Shown: positions 20,508-26,486 of the stretch, piece after piece | How the letters are laid out: every line of letters begins with the position of its first letter | How positions within the stretch are numbered: position 1 is the first letter of the stretch | Assembly (NCBI GenBank): GCA_027391075.1 | Contig: DAHYHI010000062.1 | Location: 1 to 26,486 of the forward strand | Source: JAJZAM01 sp027391075 | GTDB taxonomy: Bacteria > Actinomycetota > Acidimicrobiia > Acidimicrobiales > Palsa-688 | Reading direction: 5' to 3' | Length of the DNA stretch: 26,486 nt | The notes under the pieces: generated by a model | Seen by the model: only the letters and a program-made list of their open reading frames with translations | Told to the model about the DNA's origin: nothing | Database searches by the model: none | Made by a program: the position numbers and the translations under genes

Positions 20508-22820
20508 GTGAGCAATCTGATCTTCTATGCCCTGATCGGCTTGGGACTCGGCGGCTTGTACGCGATGTCTGGTATGAGCCTGATCATCAGCTTCCAAGGT
20601 GCCGGGGTGGTGAACTTCGCCCAGGGAGCGATGGCGATGTACTCCGTCTTCGACTTCACCCAGCTTCGAACGTCCGGTCAGGTGTACCTGCCGTGGATCA
20701 ACTTCCTTCCGGGGCGTCACACGCCTGTGCTGATCACCTTGACCCACGGTCCGATGAACTTCGATCTTTCGATAGTCGTATCGGTCCTCGTCGCAGTGCT
20801 GCTTGGCGCCTTGGTGCACCTTTTGGTCTTCCGGCCTTTGCGCTACGCGTCCTCGCTCGGGAAAGTCGTCGCCTCTGTGGGATTGCTGCTGTATCTGCAG
20901 GCAGCCGCGCTGATCAACTTCGGGGAGATAGCACGCCAGCTTCCCACCATCCTTCCGAGCGGGGCTTGGAATAACTTTCTCGGCCTCGGCCATCCCTTTC
21001 CCAAGGAGAACCTTTGGGCTGCTGTATGCGCAGTGATCATGACCGCTGGCCTTTGGGCGCTGTACCGCTTTAGCCGTCTGGGAATGGCCACCCGCGCGGC
21101 CGCAGAGAACGAGAAAGGGTCGATACTCCTCGGCTATTCACCCGACCAACTGGCCCTTGCCAGCTGGGTCATATCATCGGTCGTCGGAGCGGCAGCCGGG
21201 TTCCTCGTAGGGCCGATCGCCGGGGCGCTGTCGCCCTCCGCCTACGACGTGTTCATCGTCCCGACCCTCGGCGCGGCCCTGTTCGGGCTGATGAGGTCAT
21301 TCCCCGCCACGCTCCTCGGAGGATTAGGTCTGGGAGTGGTTGAATCGCTCGTAACCTACCTTTCGTCGAAGAGTTGGTTCCCGTCGTGGCTCAGCGGCAG
21401 TGACGCTCTTTCCTCGGCGATACCGCTCCTTGCGATAGCTCTGGTGCTGTTCGTACGCGGGGATTCGCTCCCGACGCGCGGCAGCGTCGGCGAGCGACGT
21501 CTACCCCCAGCATCCCGTCCGATACGCGTGACGCTTTGGGCCGTGGTCGGATCTGCCGTGGTCATCGTCTACGGCCTCGCGCTGAGCGGCCCGTGGGTGC
21601 TGGCCCTTACAACCACCCTGATCACGGCGATCCTCATGCTGTCCTACGTCTTGATCACCGGGTACGTCGGCCAGATTTCACTGGCCCAGCTCGGACTCGC
21701 AGGCGTCGCCGCCTTCTTCATGGTGAGGCTCATGAGCGGAAACGGTAAAGGACAGTTCGCAGTCCACGGCTTCGGACTTCCCCTCATAGTCGCAGTCCCG
21801 CTCGCGATGGCGCTATCAGTGCTCATAGGGATCGTAGTGGGGCTTCCGGCCGTTCGCATACGAGGTGTCCAACTTGCGATCATAACCCTGGCCGCCGGCG
21901 TGACCATGGTCGACTTCTATTTCGACTCGCCGAAACTAACAGGCGTGCCCCAAGGTTCCGGGGCTCAGGTGCCCAAGCCGACCCTGTTCGGCCTGAACCT
22001 CGACGTCGCAGGAAAGAACGGACTTTCCGACCGTTTCGCTTTCACGCTATTCGTGCTCATCCTTCTCGTAGCGGTGGCCCTGATGGTGACCAACATACGC
22101 AAGAGCGCCACCGGGAGGCGCTTCTTGGCAATACGGTCCAACGAACGGGCAGCCGCTGCGACAGGTATAAACGTCGCCAGGAACAAGCTTTTCGCCTTCG
22201 CTCTCGCCGCCGCCATCGCTGGTCTGGCCGGCTGCCTCCTTGCATTCCAGTCGCAGAACATCTCGTCAGCCAACTGGGACCCGCTGGTCGGTCTCACCTT
22301 CCTGGCCTTTGCATACCTCGGAGGGATCTCCTCGGTCAACGGTGCACTCGTCGGTGGGTTCATAGCGACAAGTGGCGTCTGGGCCTACTTCCTCCAAGCC
22401 CACTTCAACAACCTCGAGAACTACTGGACGATCTTCGGTGGGATCGGACTGATCCTGACGGCGATCCTGAACCCGCTCGGCATAGCGCCCGGAGTGCAGA
22501 TTCTCGTTGGGCAACTGATATCGGCAGTTCGCACGTGGAGGCGAGGCGAATGGGTGCGAGCCTTGCGCCGTATCGGACCCGCGGTGGTTATAGGAGCTGC
22601 GCTTGGCTACTTGCTCTGGGACCGTCGAAGCCATGCGAACGCGTGGCCGGTGCTCGACGGGGTAGTCCTGACGCTCATGTTCAGAGCGATGGGTCTTCAA
22701 GCCTGGGGGTGGTACACCCGAAACCACTCTGGTCTGATCCGACGTAGCGGTGGGGCACACCTCGCGGCGGTGTCGGTCGGGTCGAGCGCCGATATGGGCA
22801 AGGAGGTGGTCGCCAAGTGA
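20508..22820 (+). CDS. Fused LivH-LivM-type ABC permease
   Basis: A 770-residue membrane protein combining the two permeases that LivH and LivM normally supply separately. Residues 1-~315 are LivH-like (G-L-G-L-G-G-L-Y-A-M-S near the start, A-G-V-V-N-F-A-Q-G-A-M-A, and the ATPase-contact loop A-T-R-A-A-A-E-N near 195). A polar linker follows (about 316-340), then a LivM-like half (L-I-T-G-Y-V-G-Q-I-S-L-A-Q-L-G, V-R-I-R-G-V-Q-L-A-I-I-T-L-A, contact loop A-I-R-S-N-E-R-A-A-A-A near 540). About 80 residues at the end add two weakly hydrophobic segments not needed in LivM. GTG start with AGAAGGAGG (20491-20499) just upstream. The stop overlaps the LivF start (GTGA), so the two are translationally coupled. 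Confidence 0.93.
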   Translation: MSNLIFYALIGLGLGGLYAMSGMSLIISFQGAGVVNFAQGAMAMYSVFDFTQLRTSGQVYLPWINFLPGRHTPVLITLTHGPMNFDLSIVVSVLVAVLLGALVHLLVFRPLRYASSLGKVVASVGLLLYLQAAALINFGEIARQLPTILPSGAWNNFLGLGHPFPKENLWAAVCAVIMTAGLWALYRFSRLGMATRAAAENEKGSILLGYSPDQLALASWVISSVVGAAAGFLVGPIAGALSPSAYDVFIVPTLGAALFGLMRSFPATLLGGLGLGVVESLVTYLSSKSWFPSWLSGSDALSSAIPLLAIALVLFVRGDSLPTRGSVGERRLPPASRPIRVTLWAVVGSAVVIVYGLALSGPWVLALTTTLITAILMLSYVLITGYVGQISLAQLGLAGVAAFFMVRLMSGNGKGQFAVHGFGLPLIVAVPLAMALSVLIGIVVGLPAVRIRGVQLAIITLAAGVTMVDFYFDSPKLTGVPQGSGAQVPKPTLFGLNLDVAGKNGLSDRFAFTLFVLILLVAVALMVTNIRKSATGRRFLAIRSNERAAAATGINVARNKLFAFALAAAIAGLAGCLLAFQSQNISSANWDPLVGLTFLAFAYLGGISSVNGALVGGFIATSGVWAYFLQAHFNNLENYWTIFGGIGLILTAILNPLGIAPGVQILVGQLISAVRTWRRGEWVRALRRIGPAVVIGAALGYLLWDRRSHANAWPVLDGVVLTLMFRAMGLQAWGWYTRNHSGLIRRSGGAHLAAVSVGSSADMGKEVVAK

Positions 22821-23590
22821 GCGTCGACACGCTGGCCGGAGAGACCCCGATCGCTCAGATCGGCGGTGAGCCCCTGCTCGACATAAAGGGTTTGACAACC
22901 GGTTACGCCGGGGCGGCGGTGGTCTGGGACTTGGACCTCCATGTGAATCCGGGCGAGGTGGTCGCCCTTTTGGGTCCGAACGGAGCGGGTAAGACGACAA
23001 CTCTGCTTACGGTATCGGGCTTGCTCAAGCCGATCGGAGGTTCGATCAGCGTTCTTGGAGCTCCGATCGAGCGCAGGCGACCGCACCAACTTGCCCGCCT
23101 GGGCATAGCCCACGTCGCAGAAGATCGTTCCCTTTTCTTCCAGCTGACAGTCCTCGAGAACCTGCGGATGGGACGCGTGAAAGGGCGGGCCTCGCGTAGT
23201 GCCGCACTGGACAGAGCACTGGACCTGTTTCCCGCACTTCGTCCGCTGCTTAATAGGAAGGCCGGCTTGTTGTCGGGCGGTGAACAGCAGATGCTAGCGA
23301 TGGCGAGGGCACTGGTGTCGAGCCCCCGACTTTTGATGGTCGACGAGATGAGCCTCGGTCTCGCCCCGGTGATAGTCCAACGTCTCTTGCCGGTGGTGCG
23401 CCAGGTGGCCGATGAGACCGGAGCAGGTGTGCTCTTGGTCGAACAGCACGTGCACCTGGCTCTTGAGATCGCCGACCGGGCTTACGTCCTCAGCCACGGC
23501 CGGATGGTGCTGACGGGCGACGCCAAGGAGCTCGCCTCGAACAGGCAGCTTCTCGAGGTCAGCTACCTGGGGGAGCAGAGCCTGTCGTGA
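22817..23590 (+). CDS. Branched-chain-type ABC transporter ATPase (LivF-like)
   Basis: A 257-residue ATPase, the second one of the importer. Walker A G-P-N-G-A-G-K-T-T (53-61), signature L-S-G-G-E-Q-Q (152-158), Walker B R-L-L-M-V-D-E (171-177), M-S-L-G-L-A-P after it, as in LivF, and switch His211 in V-E-Q-H. The A-E-D-R-S-L-F segment (101-107) stands where LivF has P-E-G-R. GTG at 22817 overlaps the permease stop, and the stop in turn overlaps the epimerase start (GTGA at 23587), so permease, LivF and epimerase form a tightly coupled string. Confidence 0.94.
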   Translation: MSVDTLAGETPIAQIGGEPLLDIKGLTTGYAGAAVVWDLDLHVNPGEVVALLGPNGAGKTTTLLTVSGLLKPIGGSISVLGAPIERRRPHQLARLGIAHVAEDRSLFFQLTVLENLRMGRVKGRASRSAALDRALDLFPALRPLLNRKAGLLSGGEQQMLAMARALVSSPRLLMVDEMSLGLAPVIVQRLLPVVRQVADETGAGVLLVEQHVHLALEIADRAYVLSHGRMVLTGDAKELASNRQLLEVSYLGEQSLS

Positions 23591-24648
23591 ACCCTAGATC
23601 ACTGGTTCTGGGCGGCTCGGTGTTCGTCGGTCGCCGCCTCGTGGATGCCCTCGTCGCCGCAGGGCACGACGTGACAATCCTGAACAGGGGGGTCACACCG
23701 GTCGAGTTACCCCCGGGAGTCGGAGCTCTTCGAGCCGACCGGACCAAACCCGAGCAGGTGGCCGAAGCGCTCGGCGGCTCCGAGTGGGACTCGGTGTTCG
23801 ACGTCTCGGGGTTTGTCATGGCAGCTGGAGGTGTCGACGTCGATTCGTTCCTCGACGTGTTCGAGTCCAGAACGGGATGTTACCTGTATGTCAGTTCGAT
23901 AATGGCCTACGACCAGGGGCTTCTCGGGCTCTTCCCCTGGCGGGAGGATATGGCGACGAACCCGAGCGGCCCATCGTCTTACGGTGGGTTCAAAGCGGTG
24001 GTAGAGGAGGCGCTCCTGTCTCGGGCCCGCTCAGGACGTCTGCCCGGAGCGGTAGTACGTCCCGCGGCGATATACGGGCCTCACAACAACATCTACGACA
24101 TGGAGACGGCGATGTGGCTGCGCCTAGCCGGACGCCGACCCGTCCTTATCCCCCACTCGGGCCTGGTGACAGCCTCTTACGGTCACGTCGACGACCTATG
24201 CGAGGCGATGATCGCGCTGAGCCGCTGTGCTAGCGCGGTCGGCGAGGTTTTCAACGTGACCACCTCGGCGATCACCGTCAATCGCTACGTCGAGACTCTC
24301 GCAGCGATCGTCGGAGTAGACCCCAATGTCGTGGAGATTCCCGACGACACGCTGGCGGAGTTGCCCACAGCTCCTTTCGGTCATCTCTTCGGCCGGGCGC
24401 ATCACGCCGTGCTCAGCACGGTCAAGCTCGAAGAAGCTCTCCCGCAGCTGCAACCTCGCAGCTTCGAGCGAGGTCACGCGGAGACCTACGAGTGGTTCAT
24501 ATCGATGGGCTGGGACCGCCTAGACGCCCCACTGGCGGACCCGGTCTGGCGTTCAAGCTGGGATTTCGCATGGGAGGCACAAGTAGCTAAGCGTGTCAGA
24601 GCATCCAACGATCGACATTCTTCGCAGACAGGAGCAACATTGTCATGA
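23587..24648 (+). CDS. NAD-dependent epimerase/dehydratase family protein
   Basis: A 353-residue extended-SDR protein. The Rossmann loop is atypical: L-G-G-S-V-F-V-G (8-15), the form seen in the RmlD/mRNA-binding CSP41-like branch with G-G-T-x-F-x-G. Ser103/Ser104 lie in Y-V-S-S-I, and the catalytic pair is Tyr132 and Lys136 in Y-G-G-F-K. A substrate-domain segment A-A-I-Y-G-P-H-N-N-I-Y follows near 160, and Y-G-H-V-D-D-L-C near 200. It may act on a sugar nucleotide, a sugar-like substrate or a CoA ester; which one cannot be told. Its start overlaps livF and its stop overlaps the next gene (ATGA), which ties it to the transported compound. Confidence 0.87.
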   Translation: MNPRSLVLGGSVFVGRRLVDALVAAGHDVTILNRGVTPVELPPGVGALRADRTKPEQVAEALGGSEWDSVFDVSGFVMAAGGVDVDSFLDVFESRTGCYLYVSSIMAYDQGLLGLFPWREDMATNPSGPSSYGGFKAVVEEALLSRARSGRLPGAVVRPAAIYGPHNNIYDMETAMWLRLAGRRPVLIPHSGLVTASYGHVDDLCEAMIALSRCASAVGEVFNVTTSAITVNRYVETLAAIVGVDPNVVEIPDDTLAELPTAPFGHLFGRAHHAVLSTVKLEEALPQLQPRSFERGHAETYEWFISMGWDRLDAPLADPVWRSSWDFAWEAQVAKRVRASNDRHSSQTGATLS

Positions 24649-25055
24649 TCAACGACTCTCGCACCGCCGTGGCAGGCGAGCTTTTCCGGGCTTGGAGCAG
24701 CGGCGACCCGGACGCGCCGGAGCGTTTCATGCGTCCCGACGCAGTGCTCTACGACATCGTCGGCGGACGCCACGAGGGCTGGCCTGCGATAAGAGCCTTC
24801 TTCGCCGCAGGCTTGGACAAGTGGTCAGAACTGGTCCTCGAACCCCAGGAGTACTGGACCAACGACCGGGGGGTGGCCCTAACGTGGGTGATGAGCGCAG
24901 TAGTCCCCGACGACCGTCTCGGCGCCGACAACCGTGGAAGGCGCTGGCGATCCGAAGGCATGTCGTATCTCGTTTTCGACGGTGACCGGGTGGGCCTGGA
25001 GGTCGACTACCACGACAGCGGGGCGGTGGCCCGTTCGCTGGCGAGCGCGGGCTGA
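24645..25055 (+). CDS. SnoaL/NTF2-like protein
   Basis: A 136-residue NTF2-fold protein. The helix F-R-A-W-S-S-G-D-P-D-A-P-E-R-F, then V-L-Y-D-I-V-G-G-R-H-E-G-W-P-A-I-R-A-F-F and a beta sheet ending in V-F-D-G-D-R-V-G-L-E-V-D-Y-H-D, are characteristic of SnoaL-type proteins. Buried polar residues such as Asp and His in these strands could be catalytic, but none is provable here. The ATG overlaps the epimerase stop (ATGA) and AGGAG (24631-24635) lies inside the epimerase gene; the next SDR begins 3 bp downstream. A small isomerase, hydratase or cyclase role in the same pathway is an inference. Confidence 0.82.
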   Translation: MINDSRTAVAGELFRAWSSGDPDAPERFMRPDAVLYDIVGGRHEGWPAIRAFFAAGLDKWSELVLEPQEYWTNDRGVALTWVMSAVVPDDRLGADNRGRRWRSEGMSYLVFDGDRVGLEVDYHDSGAVARSLASAG

Positions 25056-25058
25056 GCG

Positions 25059-25880
25059 ATGCGCCAGCATCTAGTGGACCTGCTCAGCTTGGAAGGATCG
25101 AGGGCTGTCGTTACCGGTGCCGCCACAGGGATCGGCGAAGGTATAGCCAGGCTCCTCGCCGAGGCAGGCGCCACTGTGTTCCTGGCGGACATCGACGTAG
25201 AAACCGGCGTGGCCACGACCGACCGCCTGGCAGAGGACGGCCTCGACGCGCGCTTCGTGGAAGTGGACATCACCGATCCAGCTTCGGCGCGCCACGCTCT
25301 CCGCTACGTGACCGGCGAGATCGGAGGTCTCGACGTCCTCGTCAACAACGCTGGCAGCTTCCATGAGTCCGGGTCGATACTCGACCAAGACGAGGAGTCC
25401 TGGCACCGTAGCGTAGCCATCAACTTCCACGGCGTGTTCCACATGTGCAAGCCCGCAGCCGAGCAGATGGTCCGCCAGGCAAGCGGCGGTTCGATTGTCA
25501 ACATCGCCTCGGTCGACGGAATGCTCCCGTGCATAGGTACCTCCTACGACGCTTCGAAAGCTGCTGTCATCCACTTCACGCGTAGCCTGGCTCTCGATCT
25601 CGCACCGCACGCCATCAGGGTGAACGGTGTCAACCCGGGCTCGATTCCGGTGGAGACACTCCGCAAGATGAGAGAAGGTGAGCTCCCACCGCTGTGGGTC
25701 GATCGAAGCCCTACGGGGTTGATGGGTCCGCTTATGCGCCAGCGCGGCGCCAACATCCCCCTCGGCCGCCCGGGAACAGTCGCGGAGGTCGCCCAAGTCG
25801 TGTGGTTCCTTGCGAGCCGTGCCTCAAGCTACATGACGGGACATACGGTCACCGTCGACGGCGGCTGGACTTTGATCTAG
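25059..25880 (+). CDS. Short-chain dehydrogenase/reductase (SDR)
   Basis: A 273-residue classical SDR. Cofactor loop T-G-A-A-T-G-I-G (19-26), A-D-I-D (43-46) whose acidic residue suggests NAD(H), N-N-A-G (96-99), catalytic Ser151, Tyr163 and Lys167 (Y-D-A-S-K), and V-D-G-G-W near the end. An insertion around residues 205-230 (E-L-P-P-L-W-V-D-R-S-P-T-G-L-M-G-P-L-M) may form the substrate lid. It starts 3 bp after the SnoaL-like gene and is the third SDR of the window. It likely handles an alcohol/ketone step; substrate unknown. Confidence 0.93.
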   Translation: MRQHLVDLLSLEGSRAVVTGAATGIGEGIARLLAEAGATVFLADIDVETGVATTDRLAEDGLDARFVEVDITDPASARHALRYVTGEIGGLDVLVNNAGSFHESGSILDQDEESWHRSVAINFHGVFHMCKPAAEQMVRQASGGSIVNIASVDGMLPCIGTSYDASKAAVIHFTRSLALDLAPHAIRVNGVNPGSIPVETLRKMREGELPPLWVDRSPTGLMGPLMRQRGANIPLGRPGTVAEVAQVVWFLASRASSYMTGHTVTVDGGWTLI

Positions 25881-25918
25881 CGTGCCGAACCTACACACTG
25901 AGCTTTCTTAGGAGCAAG

Positions 25919-26486
25919 ATGAACAGCACAGATCCATATGGCGCGTCGGAGCTCGCAGATGAGAAGTCCATCGTCGATCTGACGATCCGCTACACCTGGG
26001 TTCTCGACCACAGGCGTTTCGACGAGCTGTCAGAGGTGTTCGCCGACGAGGGGACCGCGGACTACGGGCGCCTTGGAATCTTCAAAGGACCTTCCGATAT
26101 CGCCGCCGCCGCTTCGCGGTCGTTGGGGCGTTTCGACCGCACCCAGCATCTGGTCTCCAACCACCAGGTGAACCTCGACGGGGACCGGGCGAGCGGACGT
26201 TGCTACTTCCAAGCGCAGCACGTCTGGGTGGACGCATCCGGCGCTCACAACTACACAGTCGCCGGAAACTACGTCGACCGTTTCGTGCGCACCGGTAGCG
26301 GCTGGCGCATCTCCGAGAGGGTTCTGCGTGTTACTTGGACAGCCGGCCAGGCTCCGCCGTCCGCTCCCTCAGAACTGCCAGCCGGGCCTGCCACCGCGTT
26401 CGTGATCGCAGGGTGGATCGACGTCGACCCCGCAGCCCGCGCCGAGCTGCTCGAAGCGGCCGCTGTGATGATGGCCGAGACGGCGA
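25919..26486 (+). CDS. SnoaL-like / ABM-domain fusion protein (3' end cut by the window)
   Basis: The frame runs from ATG at 25919, with AGGAG (25910-25914) upstream, through 189 codons to the window edge. Residues ~12-140 are a SnoaL_4-type NTF2 domain (E-K-S-I-V-D-L-T-I-R-Y-T-W-V-L-D, F-D-E-L-S-E-V-F-A-D-E-G, H-L-V-S-N-H-Q-V, W-R-I-S-E-R-V-L-R-V-T-W). After a Pro-rich linker (144-157), A-F-V-I-A-G-W-I-D-V-D-P-A-A-R (160-174) looks like the first strand and helix of an antibiotic-biosynthesis-monooxygenase (ABM) domain. The remainder of that domain lies outside. It sits 38 bp after the SDR in the same run. Confidence 0.8.
   Translation, partial: MNSTDPYGASELADEKSIVDLTIRYTWVLDHRRFDELSEVFADEGTADYGRLGIFKGPSDIAAAASRSLGRFDRTQHLVSNHQVNLDGDRASGRCYFQAQHVWVDASGAHNYTVAGNYVDRFVRTGSGWRISERVLRVTWTAGQAPPSAPSELPAGPATAFVIAGWIDVDPAARAELLEAAAVMMAETA

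Overview
The window looks like a piece of a high-GC actinobacterial chromosome (Actinomycetota, perhaps an uncultivated soil or acidimicrobial-type lineage). The evidence is the high GC, the many GTG/TTG starts with purine-rich Shine-Dalgarno sites, two luciferase-like (F420-type) oxidoreductases, several SDRs, and accessory lipid/terpenoid-type catabolic genes packed with 1-4 bp overlaps. The taxonomy is an inference. No rRNA, tRNA, CRISPR array, transposase or prophage gene was seen.

Layout. 1-36 is the start of a minus-strand gene leaving the window. 37-524 is non-coding apart from a possible promoter. 525-916 is a Phd/YefM-type antitoxin followed by a PIN toxin that stops after 45 codons, with a degenerate 300-bp stretch behind it. 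1225-2301 (minus) is a large protein of unknown function, divergent from a plus-strand run: crotonase-family enzyme, cytochrome P450, a PEP-utilising phosphotransferase with no ATP-grasp domain, and an ACAD10/11-like acyl-CoA dehydrogenase (2452-7809). Converging on it is a tight minus-strand operon (10680 to 7864): an APH-fold kinase, a small helical protein, and a second APH-fold kinase that carries a related helical region at its own N-terminus. 10876-15793 holds short mixed-strand units: SnoaL-like protein, orphan lipoyl domain, LLM oxidoreductase, histidine phosphatase, DUF3237, ThuA-like, SDR, NIPSNAP-like. From 15992 to the window end everything is on the plus strand: LLM oxidoreductase, SDR, LivG-type ATPase, lipoprotein binding protein, fused LivH-LivM permease, LivF-type ATPase, NAD-dependent epimerase, SnoaL-like protein, SDR, and a truncated SnoaL-ABM fusion.

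How the genes may work together (inference). The content fits uptake (Liv-type ABC importer) and oxidative breakdown of an organic acid or cyclic/terpenoid-like compound through CoA thioesters. The most interesting part is the pairing of an acyl-CoA dehydrogenase whose usual catalytic Glu is Asp with two APH-type kinases and a small partner protein. This resembles the 4-hydroxyacyl-CoA kinase / phospho-elimination chemistry known for mammalian ACAD10/11 and bacterial LvaA-LvaB-LvaC, but here there are two kinases, a PEP-type phosphotransferase and a histidine phosphatase nearby. Four intergenic sites share a 17-bp operator-like motif (TATTGACCGATCAGTAT and variants), suggesting that otherwise scattered transcription units form one regulon under a regulator encoded outside the window.
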